DNA of 64,000 bases from Paragordius varius (Eukaryota; Nematomorpha). Numbering within the stretch: the first letter of the stretch is position 1; every line of letters starts with the position of its first letter. The stretch lies in NCBI GenBank assembly GCA_964247055.1, contig OZ176053.1:9176001-9240000 (forward strand), written 5' to 3'. Shown in pieces: positions 11,072-23,076 of this stretch. Below the pieces are notes generated by a model. The model saw only the letters and a list, made by a program, of their open reading frames with translations, was not told where the DNA came from and did not search any database. Position numbers and translations under genes: made by a program.

Positions 11072-12527
11072 ATATTTGGACAATAGGTGTGCGCATTTTT
11101 AACTCGATATATATATATATTTATTTGGAGTTGTGTACTATTCATTTAATCTCACAATCTTACGTGCAATATTGTATTGATGTACCAAAGGACCGTGCTA
11201 TATATCCTTTTAATTTCTGTTTATATTAAAGATAGTATTTTATTGTCCATTAAAATAAATATAATGTTCAATTTGAATAATATTTATTTGTTTAAATATA
11301 TACAGTTTAAATAGAAAATTTAGATAAAACCTAATTAAGAGACGAATGTTTTTTTAAATCAGAGCCATACAACCTTCATAACTAAAACAAACTATATAAC
11401 TACAATTGTAAAATATATAAGTTTTACTAATTGACATACTTGTTCCTTATTTTCGCCTTAAAGCAGTTATTTTTTTAAAAAAAATACAGTTTCAAATATA
11501 TTGCAGTCGTTTTTAATGTTTATTTTATGTGTCTAATTTTTGATTTTACTGATCAGAATATCATTAATTTTAATTATAAGAGTATTAGTAATTGTTTTTT
11601 GCTTTATAACTATAATGGATAATCTTATATTAGTTTAGCTATATATTGTTCTGATGCACACTTAACGACTTCTAAATGAAACGGTCCTTCTTTGGTTTTT
11701 CAATTTAATAGCCCATAACATGAACACTAAAAAAATCAATATGTATAAAAAGTAAAAGCAACTTAAATGAATTAAGCAAATATGTTTTTTTAAATTTTAT
11801 TATAAACTATATCTGCAATTTAATTTTCCATAGCTATATAGTAATCTAAATAATTATAAAACAACTCATATTAGTTTAATTTTTCGTATCTTTTTCTTTA
11901 TTATTAGCCTATGACAAATGCGTTTTAAAACCCTATATTTTGGACATTTTTACAAAAATATCTATATAAAAAATTTATTATATTTACATGTATCACATAG
12001 TTTCTAATATCCAAAAAAGGATGGTCTTCTTCCCCTAAAAATACGATAAAAATTATATATTTTGCTAAAGTTATTACCATTCATCAAAAAATATAAGCCA
12101 TTACCGTTTTCTGAAAACGCAAGATAACGAGCTCCTGCATACGTATATATTTTTTTTATTTTTTAGGTTCATTATTAGAATTAAAATAATAATTCGTTCA
12201 AAATGTAATTTATAGTAGTACATTCTTTTTGCGAACCATTTCTAGCAATTACGAAAAGAGCAAAAAGCGATACCAACATCTTACCAAATCGCAAATAATT
12301 TTATTAAAAATATCCTATTCAAATGCATAGAAAATTTAAGGTTTACATATATATATATATAAATATATATATATATAGACACTGAAAAACGTAACCCTAA
12401 AAAACTTAAATCATATAAAATCCTTTTTTACTTTAAAGGCATATATTATTTAAACAATATTTCAAATCTTAACTTTTTTTGCAGGCACGTAAATTTAGTG
12501 AACCTTTTCTAAAACAAATACAAAAAA
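11072..12527. other. Intergenic, nothing recognised
   Basis: AT-rich sequence between two genes that converge (the 10.7 kb gene on + and PABPN1 on -). It contains an (AT)n run at 12340-12380. No ORF, inverted repeat or transposon end was recognised. Confidence 0.6.
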
Positions 12528-13642
12528 TTAATATAAGAACCGATAACGAGCTCTCCCCGCACCCCTGGGAAAACCATAACCCGTGGGACCATAACCATAG
12601 GGATGAGCATAAGGATTAAAATATGGGGCACGTCTAGCTATCCGGCCTCGTGGCCTTCGATTCGTAGAACTTATGCCGGGCTGATTAGTGCGTTTGTTTA
12701 CGACCTAATGAAAGAATGGAAAAAATGGAACTATACAGCCAAAACATATATTTTAGTGACAGCCATACATATTATTTGTCATAGAAACTCTATAATCACA
12801 ATTTGAAATATATTAATAAGTGTTTTACCAATTTACTAACCATTAATTTATAACCCAAAACAATAAATAACAAAAAAATCAAGGTTTAATTTGTCAATTC
12901 TAAAAAAATATGTTAGACATAATTAGGAAAGGGGGCAGCAAAAAATACACAGTGGTAATTAATATTTTGTTATGTTTTAGTTTTTGAAAACCTATATACC
13001 ATGTTTAGCAGGCCTCACTTGCAATAGATAAAAAATATATTTACGTACCTTTATTTGACGACCTCGAAATAAAGAATCGTCAAGAGCTAATGCGGCAGTT
13101 ATAGAATCTTTATCTGAAAATTCAATGTAAGCAAAACTAGAATAAATTATATCCGAATACCCCTTTGGTTTTCCTGAAAACTTATCCACTAATATGGTTA
13201 CACGATTTACCGCTCCACATCCATGAAAATGTTGTTCCAATTCTTCAGCAGTAGCACCGTAATCAACCTTTAATTATGAAAAAAATATACGTTGCCAACA
13301 TATACGGATCTTCCGTCTGCTTCTATTTTTTCTTCGATCGAAGGAAAACTCAAAGAAGGACTAACTAAATAATTTATAAATATATCTTAACCCATATTCA
13401 TTTGTTTTTCCACCTCATTTTGCATCTCTTTCAATTTAGCGGCCTCTTCCTCCATTTCTCGTACTCTGGCTCTTATATCTTCCAATTCCTAAAATTATTA
13501 AAATATGCAATACTGGATCTTCCATTTGGGATGCATTTGTGGTGTCTAAATTATCATCACCTACATCTAAAGAATCATTTTCTTGGTCATCAGGCATTTC
13601 TAACAAATGACTATCACCATTATGTTCCATATCGTGATTCAT
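12528..13642 (-). CDS. PABPN1: Polyadenylate-binding protein 2 (nuclear PABP)
   Basis: Six exons (13514-13642, 13392-13488, 13291-13364, 13161-13267, 13049-13136, 12528-12704) give a complete 223-residue protein, the same size as the Drosophila orthologue. Order: acidic N-terminus (1-43), helix [20 protein letters not shown] and following (44-75), one RRM (about 94-170) with RNP2 VYVGNV and RNP1 KGFAYIEF, then an Arg/Gly/Tyr-rich tail starting [19 protein letters not shown]. The family binds poly(A) in the nucleus, stimulates poly(A) polymerase and sets tail length. Introns are 25, 27, 23, 24 and 344 nt. The 24-nt intron splits RNP1 and is stop-free and in frame. The ATG at 13642 follows an open stretch whose upstream part has no usable in-frame ATG, so an upstream 5' exon remains possible. 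Family assignment is certain. Confidence 0.95.
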
Positions 13643-14676
13643 ACCTAATAGCGTAGTATCAATGTAGCTCTTAACAATTAATTTTGGTAATACTTCTTTT
13701 TTCGATTTTTTGTTTGTATTTTTTTCTTCTATAATAAAAAAATCTTTTTTTAATTTTAAAAAATTATATAAAAAAAATTTAAACTTACATGGCGGTTGGA
13801 ATGAAAGCTCACTGGATCCTAACTAATATTTGTACACCAAAAGTTTTAATCAATGGGAATAATATTTATAAAAATATTATATTATTTGCCATATTATTGA
13901 ATAATTTTAAATTAATATTTTCAGTAAATATACATATCACAAAAATAATAAAATCTTAAAAAAATTTATTTTGAAATATATTGTTTGGATCACAAGTAAT
14001 TATACAATAACACAGTGTCACAAAAAAATATTCTGATGAAAATATATATTCTGACAGGATATCAGGATTATGGTGTTTTTGATATTAGCCCTTACAAGTA
14101 ATTTTTGAAAAATATTTACATTTTTAGTAGTGCTCCCTCATAAAATAGCAGGTGGACTTTTTTAAATAAATTTTTTTGGTGGAGGCTAAATGCTCTATTC
14201 TAAAAATTACCATTAAAATATATTATACACCACATATATAAGATTAAAAAAATTTAAAGTTTTAGGCGTAAGCTCCAAAGGCCCAATTTTTTTTGCTCAT
14301 TTAAAAAGCTTTAAAATAAACGTAGAGATTCCTAGATTGTGCGATAAAAATTTTATATATATTTATATATATGCTAAATTTTCATATCAACTAAAATTTT
14401 AAATGTATACTTTTTTTAAATTTTTGGCAAAATTTTGTTAATGCTTACTTCATTCTATTTTGAGAAATGATGGAGACAATATAAAACACTTTAGGGTCTT
14501 ATAAAAATCATTTATATACGATAAGGCTGAAAATTTTTAATCACCTCAGAATTTTGATTAAAATATCTGTTAGTTATTTATTTATGTTCAACATAAATAC
14601 TGTTTTTCACAAAATCAAAACTTGAAAACAGCTATATAAAATTTTGAAGCAAAGAAAAAGTGTTTTTATAATATCT

Positions 14677-15850
14677 TAGCACTTCGATACAAATTGGGAC
14701 TCCAGATAAAGTTGCTATTATTAAAAAACTGCGGAAAAAAACGACTTCAATTCAAGGGTGTGCTTCTCTCCTAATAAAAGTTATATAAATAGGCCAACAT
14801 ATTTAAATTAAATGAAGTGTTGGAAAAAAGTTCTTGGACGCCATTGTTATTTTACGACATTTTTGCAAAATATCGCCTTTCTTTGATTCTAAGACTAAAA
14901 GTTTACTTTTTTTTATTAAAAATCACATTTAACATTGATATAAAAAGAAAAAGTGGTATATTTTGCATTATTTTTATTTAGCTTATGCAATGTGATATTG
15001 GCTAATTTTACCTTTGGGTTTCACCTCTAAATAAGTAATAAGTAATTTTGAATAATTTTTTTATATTTTGGATTAATGTTATATAAGTGCAAACTCTTGC
15101 CATGGTTTTATTTATACCATATTTGAAATATTTAATTTTGAACAAGCCTGGAGTATCTAACTACCCCAATTTGAATTTAAGGACTAAAATGAATATGATG
15201 TATCCAAGTGTTAAAGCATTCTTATACCGCTTCCTCATGCTTCAAATAGCCTGAAGTAACAAAGTTATGCTAAAAATTAAATTTTATGACAAATAATGCA
15301 TTTTTTATTTTTGTTGAAATTATATAGCCTTAATTTATAAGCTTTATCACGAAATTTCGGCACTTTTTATTTTAAAAGTATTAACTAGACTATTTTAGAG
15401 GGGGGCAAAAATTTGGGAATTTTGACCCCACATAGAGCTTTGATATTTAATAATATTTTTCGTATGGAAGGATTTAGCTTTTGCTAAAGAAAAATCATTT
15501 AGCATAAAGTGTGCAATTTTTTTTGATATGTTGAAATATTTTTTTAAATGACTTTAGCACTTCGATTCAGATTGAGTTGTCTAGACACCACTTCATTTCA
15601 GTTGATATTTTTTAATAAACGACTAATAGAAACGGTATCAATTTAAATTTATGCTTCTATCCTAATAAATTATATAAGTAAGTTAATATCTGTAAATTTA
15701 GTTTTTTATAAAAGTTGCATATCAAACTACTTCAAAGCCATTTTTATTTTATATTTTAGCAAATAATTTATTTAATTTTCACGCTAAAATTGAAGTTAAT
15801 TTTTTATTTATATCACATCTAACATTGATAAAAGAAATACTCGTTTATTT
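14677..15850 (+). repeat. Diverged direct duplication, about 877 bp apart
   Basis: The block starting tagcacttcgatacaaattg (14677-14970) recurs as tagcacttcgattcagattg (15554-15850), with shared later words such as 'tgcttct', 'cctaataaa', 'ttatataa' and 'cacatttaacattgata' / 'cacatctaacattgata'. It is an old tandem or dispersed repeat. Part of the intervening sequence resembles 6990-7062. Confidence 0.5.
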
Positions 15851-15861
15851 TATATACTATA

Positions 15862-16396
15862 TGCATTTCAAGAGTGACTTGAACACTTCAAGTTAGTCCT
15901 TAAACACTTCAAGTTGGTCTAAATTTTTAAATTTTATTTTGACCATATTTTTTGCATGTATTTTTTTTTCTTATTTTTTTAACCTAAATTTCTTTATTTA
16001 TTATGTATTTATTTATTTAATAATAAATAATTTTATTCAAAAACCACTTTTTGGTTTCATACAAATTTTTTTCCAATTTAACAAAATTATTAATTTTTAA
16101 ATGTTTTCTAAAATTGTATAACTCAGAAAAAGTATATGTTTTTAATTACGAGTTAAAATCTTATTATTTAAGAAATAAAGATATACGGTTTCTCAATGAT
16201 TAAAAGTTGATATTGATTTAAAATTTATTAATAATAAAAAATAGGTTAAAAACGATAAAATGGATGAATGAAATACGATTTGATTGATAAGTTTAAAACA
16301 AAAAAGTCAAAGGGCCTACTTGAAATATATAAGGACCAACTTGAAATGTTTAAGGTCCAACTTAAAGTGTTCAGGGACACTCTTGAAGTGCAAATG
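15862..16396. repeat. Foldback-type element, second family
   Basis: Arms of about 75-100 bp (15862-15935 and 16295-16396) are inverted copies built from about 22-bp repeats of the form aacacttcaagttggtcctt, separated by about 360 bp of AT-rich sequence. The paired ORFs in this stretch on both strands are by-products of the repeats. The same words occur inverted at 3055-3565. Confidence 0.6.
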
Positions 16397-16945
16397 GTAT
16401 TCGTCAAGATAATTTTTTTGTCTGTCGGTATTAAATACAACAGTTTATTGCAAGCTATTTTTTGTTAGAATTCGGAAAAACATATTACATTAATTCGTTT
16501 GAGACATAAAGGAAAATAAAAAATTGTGCAACATTTAAATAAATTCTTGCATATCGCTTAAACATTCAAAAAATGAATCAAACATTATAAAAATCTTTGA
16601 TTTTATTCGCATATATTATCACACTTCAAATTACATTAATTTAAATAATTTGTTTTTTAAACTTGCCCACCCTTTAAAATTACATATTATTATTTTCAAT
16701 GTATAGGGAAAGGATGTGCCATAACATGTATTAAAATTTGAAAATGTAACAATGTGAGGATGATTTTACGATGGCTCTTGATAATTTATTAGAATTTACC
16801 AATTTATCTAGTTTTTTTGAATGCAACCAAAATAATCATATCATCTCTTTTTGTAGCCTTTTCATATAATAACTAAGATATTTAATAAATGCTCGAATAA
16901 ATATTCTAGTTATAAGATGTTGGCTTTGTGTTTAACTAAAGCAAA

Positions 16946-17119
16946 TTAAATGATGTTTTCAGCTTTTTTATCTAATAAATTTATATCTGTCAATGTTTTG
17001 ATACCAGAAAACCAACTGCTTTCATCTGTCAATACATTTTTTCCAATACCATTTTGCAATAAAGTTCCTACTGAAAAAGTTACATTGTTGACTATGGAAA
17101 ATGATTGTTTTTTTAACAT
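16946..17119 (-). CDS. Possible short ORF or exon, unidentified
   Basis: On the minus strand an uninterrupted 57-codon ORF reads MLKKQSFSIVNNVTFSVGTL, then LQNGIGKNVLTDESSWFSGI, then KTLTDINLLDKKAENII. Its balanced composition is unlike the surrounding AT noise. The plus strand is also open here, but with a Phe/Asn-rich, less protein-like reading. It could be one exon of a gene split by tiny introns, or a transposase scrap. No homologue is recognised. Confidence 0.3.
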   Translation of the reverse strand: MLKKQSFSIVNNVTFSVGTLLQNGIGKNVLTDESSWFSGIKTLTDINLLDKKAENII

Positions 17120-17479
17120 TAAATTTTTTAAATTTATAAATCTCTAAACAATTGAAATAGTCCCACTGTATACTTTATGCGTGCCGTAAATTTTTTAATA
17201 CAGAGTATTTATTTTATATGAAAAAAATGTATACTGTTATCATTATAGATTTTTTAGGAAATTTTGGATAGATAATTCAGTTTTAAAGCGATAATTAACC
17301 TTAAATCCGATAATAAATTCTGATATCCAAATAAAAATATGGTAAATAAACGAATCCACCCTTTTCCAATAACCAATGATGTTAATGAATATTAATATAA
17401 ATATTTCGGAACATATTAAAACATGAATACTTAAAAAGTTAAATATTATTTTTATTAGGATGAACAAATATTTTCAATG
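17120..17479. other. Short intergenic gap
   Basis: AT-rich. Nothing recognised. Confidence 0.5.
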
Positions 17480-18104
17480 GGCGGTACAAGAAGTCGTGGA
17501 GGTTGTATGTTAAACACCCTTAATGGAGTCTCATAAATTGGGATATTTTTAAATCCTTGTTTACATGAGAGCGTATTTTACTGAAAAAGCCCTACCCCGT
17601 TAATTAAAAAGGGGCTGTGCTATAATTTTTGCCCTTGCACAAAAATATCGCTAAAATCCGATTAAATCATGGTATCATATGCTTTCAGAAAATTTAGTTT
17701 CATTTAAGGTATGAAGCCTTACCCAGCAGTAATTAAAAAAGCGTTAGGCTATTTTTCCCTCTAGCGGGTACCTAAAACAATTATATATGGTCTCATAACT
17801 TGGGCGAATAATTACTTTAATAATTAATCTTAACTTGTTTTTTTGCAAAAGTTACTTTAATGGAGGGACGACTAATTATAGAGGTAATTTAAATGATTCG
17901 TCCATGTTCCGCCCATTCGTTAAAACAAAACTATTATTATTGAATTATGAGCCTACACGTTTACCAGAAAGTTGTAACAAAAATAGAATTTCGGAGACTG
18001 TCATACAATGTGGGGCATAAAATTTGAAAAAGTGGCTCGACTGTTCGGCGCAATTATAAATTAATAAAACGCTTTTGAAAGTACACTAGGAAAATTGTAT
18101 CAAA
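17480..18104 (-). mobile_element. Helitron-like element, diverged copy
   Basis: It shares ordered landmarks with the 55.3-56.8 kb element, in the same orientation: 'ccttacccagcag', 'agcgggta', 'ggtctcataacttgggcgaa', 'tgttcggcgcaa' and 'gaaaattgt.tcaaag'. It is strongly diverged and has no clear ends. A mariner relic follows directly at about 18105. Confidence 0.55.
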
Positions 18105-18938
18105 GCCGTTGAAAGTTATCGTTTGCGGGCAAAAACATTATGTGACAGATGATTTCGAAATATTAATTGTGATTGCATTATAAAGAATATGAGCGTTCTG
18201 GTAGGCCACACAACAGCGAAACCCAAGTTAAACTTAACAATAAACATTGTATGCACCACAAAAACAATTGATATATGTTTACGAAGTATGGTGACCCACA
18301 AACTCGGTAAATGAGTTCCACAAAGTTTAAATGACCATCAAATCGAAAATCGCAAAGTGACCTGTTAAATACTGCTTCAATGTCTCGAAAAAAATATTTT
18401 TGCATTGAAATGGAACGTTGATGAGTTAAGACTATATTTTGTAAATCCAAAGCGGAAAAATTGTGGCTTTCATTTTGTCAAGCCGATCCATCCACATATA
18501 TGGCCAAATCGTTTCGGCAAGAAACCATGCGCTGTGCCTTGTGAAACCAGAGCGGTATTTTATATTATAAACTTTTGATGTCCCGTTGTTTATACACAGA
18601 CATCGGTAACAAATACCTAATTAAAACCATCCATTTAGAAAAACCAGAATGAACCAGAAAACATTAAACAATTTCCTTACATTTCTATGCTTCCACTCGC
18701 ACATATACATCATGAAAATACCTTAGAATCGCTTCGATGGGATTTTCCGCATCCGCTAAACCTGACCTGGTTCCATTTAACTACAATTTGGCATAAATAA
18801 GGGGCGACCTCGCAGAGCAGCACTTAAATAATATCAAAGAGGCAAGATAATGGTTTGCTGCAATCAATCAGTATTTTTGACCCGTTATTATATATAAGAT
18901 GAGCGAAATGGGTAGAAACCGATAAATATTTTGAATAA
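18105..18938 (+). mobile_element. Decayed mariner transposon
   Basis: Plus-strand sequence reads as a mariner-family transposase broken by several stops and frame changes. Recognisable pieces in order are YERSGRPHNSETQVKL (18170-18230), a TGDE.W-like region with QSGKIVAFILS (around 18440-18480), CLYTDIGNKYLIKT (18588-18630), SLRWDFPHPL (18735-18765) and the C-terminal ETDKYFE then TAA at 18936. It is the same order as an intact mariner transposase of about 345 residues. Terminal inverted repeats were not located. Clearly dead. Confidence 0.8.
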
Positions 18939-21900
18939 ATAAATAATAGATTTCTTTTCAAAATTGCATGTGTTTACAAAAAAAACCGTAAAAAAATTAA
19001 GAATACACTTGGTTTAAAAATATATCGATACATATTATATATAAATTTGAAATACAACAGATTAAACTTATTTACTAAGGATTACTTACTATCTTTCGTA
19101 CATTTTTCTTAAAATTTTTTTAAGATAGTTTATCAAAAGAAATAGTATTTACTTTGGAAAACCCTTTTGATCTTCTGATCAAAATCTCCTTCAATTTTCC
19201 AATCCTATATCGGCTAACAAAATTCCGATTTCGGTTACAATGAAAACAACTTTGCAAGTTCGCATATGAGGGTGAATTAATAATCTCGACACTGTTAATA
19301 AATTTAAACTAATAGCCAAATATTAATTAGAGAAATTGTTTTATCTTAAACTTGTCGTATGATATCCGATTGTGTGGTAAATTTAAAAATATTAAATAAT
19401 TGTATGTAATACGGAATCAAGAAAGATATAAGCATATAATGAACTCACTAACATAATTTAACGATTGATCTAATATCACGTACTCGATGTGGGAAATTTA
19501 CAATATGTGCTAAAAAATCCATATACCTATTTGTCCCTTATTTCTATTTAGTAATGTTCAATAATTTATTTTTATACATTACACATATACTTATAAATAG
19601 TCGTATTCATCGAATAATAATAATAATAATTAAAGTTATGAAACATCTTGTATAGAGAGTACATAAAAATTGATTATTAGTTTTGATGTGGATTTAATTC
19701 ATGTTTTTTTATTATGGAATCATGTAATTATTGGTTTCGTGTAAATTCTATCCGATATCCATTCGAAGTTGTATTGATAACCTCATTTTCGTTAGTTAGC
19801 TCAAGATATTTGGTTTAGCACGTTTCTTTTCAATTATACAAAATATACCTATTTCATAGTTATTTCGTCGCATTTTTCTGCGTTGTTTAGCAGGTCCAAA
19901 AAGTATCAATTACGCTTATAAAAAAGTTTAGTGCCTGTGTATTGCTGGAAAATAAATTAAATGCAATAAAATTAACGTAATTAGATGTGTATCCTTGTTC
20001 TAACTAAAATAGGATGAGACAATGCGTGTTAGTTGCATGTAATAGCGAGACAGCATTTAGAGCGCAGATATTTTTATTCTCCATTGATTGAGATCGCATC
20101 GCGTTTGGAATTCATAAAAATGACACAGCCATGGTCCGTAATGTTTTATGATTTTGTTAAAAAGTTTTATAATCAATAAAAAGGCATTATGTTCGTGCGT
20201 GAAGCATTTTAAACTTAATATTGTTAGTTTAACATATTAACAATTTAGCTGTAAAAACATACAATATATGTATGAATGAGACGTTATTAATTTGTAACTC
20301 TGTAATGTATGACAAGGAACTTGTACAGAATTTACAATTCTTGATGCATATAAGGCACATTACATTTCAAAAATTATTGTGGGTTTATAAAGTTTGTTTT
20401 ATGGTTTTCATGTTAATTAAGTTCTGAAGATTTGTGATTTATCTAAAAACCTTATCTTGATAAAGGAAAAGTCCATTCGCTTAGTCAAAGAATAATAAAT
20501 TAATGGTTAATATTAAAATTGTATTGCAGTATCAGATTCTGTTTATGATATGTATCGTATAAAAATATGTAACATTTATAAAACCAGAAGGCAAAAATAT
20601 ACAATTATAAAAGTAAATGGGTGACAGACTAAAACATTACTATTCTTATGTTTTTTTGATAAATATATGGAATGTTTGTAAAATGGTGCATTTTTTGCTT
20701 ATTATAGTATCTATCGTATTTACAATTTAAGATAAAAAATTTGCTTCTTGTCTCACTAGGGAATATCAAATTAGGAATATCTTTGATGATGAATTTAAGT
20801 GGTAGAAAGTTGAACCCTCCCAAGCCTTTTAAGGGTTCCACCCTGTCGATATTTATGCATGATCAAAAATGGTACATATTGTCCACTTTTGCCTATGACT
20901 CTCCCAGCGTTGTTAGCCTGGCTAGGAGATTATTATTATTATTAATAGTTGTTTGGTTGAATTAAACACATCAATCTTTACATTGTGGGGGAACTGTCGA
21001 TGCCTGATGAGTATAGTTGTTCAATAGATTACAAATATCCATGTGGGTCTTTGTTAATTGATAGTTTTGAAGGTATGGAAGAACGGATTATTTATCTAAT
21101 CCAAAATTCGTAGGACTAAATCATCAGTCCTCCTTCAAAGTAACAAGCATTGTATCAATTAAGCCACGGATGTGAAATAGATACTAGAATCGGAAAAATA
21201 ATAAAGAAATTTCATATATTAGCATGCTACCAAAATAAATATCATTTAATGGATTTAGAGGTCAGAGTAAACAAAAACCTAATTATCCAAATTGCCATAT
21301 TTGGTTAAAAATGGCCATACATTAGTTTTAAGCCGTTGCCCAAATTTAAAAAAGGTGTTGGTTTAAGAGTGGAAGTTATGCCATGGTTTTTAATAATATA
21401 AAACTTATTCTTCATTTGTATGCAAAGCGTTTTCGGAAAAATAAATTTTTTAAAACCCGTTTTTTAACCGGTTTCAATGTTAGTTTTATGAATTTGAAAT
21501 CAGGTTTGCTTCATTCTTGCCGTATTAGAACAGTTTTTTTCGAATACAACCGATTGCAAAGTGTTTAAAATATATTTTTGATATGAGCCTTATGATTACA
21601 ATTTTAATACCAAAACTCGGTTACCAAATATGAAAGAAACGCTTTATTAATTTACTGATAAAACTGGATAGATAATATAATTTCAACAGGCGTCAAAATA
21701 GTTGCACCGTCAAATCTAGTCAATTTTTGTAGATTAAATAATATTATATAATAATATTTTACAAACCAAACACTAAATTAATTTATGTGTTTTTCGAAAA
21801 AGTTGTAACCACATTACTTTACCCACATTAAATTATCATTATGCAAAAAACTATTAACTCTAAAAAAATCGTAGCATACAAATTAAAGAATTTTAATGAT

Positions 21901-22382
21901 ATGCAAAATATTTTTGTCACAAAAAATTATATTTACATAGTATGTCTATTTATTAATTTTTGCTTTATGCCTAAATTTTTCAAAAGTATGTGTGAATGTA
22001 TGCAGCATGACATGATGTGCGTATGATAAACCTATTTAGAAGCGCAAAACTTATCACACAAAATTTGAGTTTTAAAATGATACTTTCAAAAATTAATCTT
22101 TTAGAGCGATTATTATTGTATATATTTAGCAAAATCAATTAAATATTCCAAAAATGGTTTATTTTTATACTACATGTTGTGAAGATTAACAAAAACAAAT
22201 AATAAATTTATAATTTATTCAAAAAATTTATAATTTAAATTTGGTTATTACGACAAAAATAAAACATCTAATATTAAAAACCACATCCTTTTTCGTTTCA
22301 CTCATAAGTTAATATTTCAAAATAAATTACCATCATAGGTTTACTCAATTTTTCAAGATAAACTACAGTTATAGGCGCAAAA
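18939..22382. other. Intergenic, mostly unassigned
   Basis: AT-rich. It includes short (ATA)n and (ATT)n tracts (19617-19634, 20930-20945) and one repeat-like piece at 20735-20960. ORFs here are short and of AT-noise composition. No gene is supported. Confidence 0.5.
20735..20960 (+). repeat. Possible retroposon tail ending in (ATT)n
   Basis: A GC-richer block of about 200 bp ends 'tagcctggctaggag' followed by five ATT units. A unique block plus a short microsatellite tail is how RTE-like LINEs and their SINEs often end. No coding part is present and the family is not identified. Confidence 0.3.
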
Positions 22383-22478
22383 TTAAGTAAGTAAATAATT
22401 TACGAAAATGCGCTTGCCCTGCTTACTTTTTTTAATATCCAGTCCACCCAATAATAGTTTTTTTCGCAAGAAATTTTT
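22383..22478 (-). CDS. Candidate last exon of the LDLa gene
   Basis: After a 'tctatag' acceptor an open stretch of 31 codons plus TAA reads KNFLRKKLLLGGLDIKKSKQ and on to NYLLT. It enters in phase 0, which matches the exit phase of the LDLa exon at 23077. There is no homology support, and other downstream exons are possible. Confidence 0.3.
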   Translation of the reverse strand, partial: KNFLRKKLLLGGLDIKKSKQGKRIFVNYLLT

Positions 22479-22727
22479 CTATAGACTAACGAAATCTATT
22501 ATTATAAGCCATTTCGCGTTATTTTAAATGTTTATAAACATGTCTGATATGTATAAGATTTTTCATTTTATTAGTTACATATCTAATTAAACATTGTATT
22601 TTTTCTCCACGATTTCAAAAAATTAACTATAAAAACGAAAAATCTCATACTTGCCAACAGACATGCAAATTAAAGTCCATTTGGTCATTATAATATCGAA
22701 ATAGTCTGTAATGGCTCTCTTTACTGT

Positions 22728-23011
22728 ATAGTGTCCAACACGCTGCCCTCCAAGACATTGGGTGCGGCCCGCGAAAAATTTGGAAATCCACAATTTGAAA
22801 AATTATGCTCACATTTTAGTAATTTCTGTTTTTTAATCAAATTTTCTGAAGTCTATCCGATTGGCAACAAACTAAAAAACTTATTTTGTTAAAATTTTAC
22901 AATTTTATGTATGAAATATTAAAATATTTATGAATGCCCGAATAGTTATTTATGTGGTCCGTCAGCTTGAGTCAAAAATGCGGCCCTCAAAGCAATTTGT
23001 GTTAAACTCAG
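22728..23011. mobile_element. hAT-type MITE, diverged
   Basis: It starts 'agtgtccaacacgctgccct' and ends with the imperfect inverse ('tgtgttaaactcagct'), with 'gcggccc' boxes inside both ends as in the other MITEs of this window. No target duplication could be made out. It lies in the putative last intron of the LDLa gene. Confidence 0.6.
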
Positions 23012-23076
23012 CTTCTGCACATCATATATTCACTCAGTACTAATATTTTTGCATACATTGAATAAAAGAAACTTAC

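Larger units (their letters stand above)
13643..16945. other. Intergenic, old repeats
   Basis: No gene recognised. The first 200 bp probably hold the 5' UTR of PABPN1, including a possible exon ending near 13790 at a gtaagt donor. The rest contains the diverged duplication 14677-15850 and the foldback element 15862-16396. A 32-codon open stretch from ATG 16768 on + is too short to call. Confidence 0.5.

Noticed and set aside
13402-13656. 84-codon plus-strand ORF
   Set aside because: It is antisense to the PABPN1 exons and their tiny introns.
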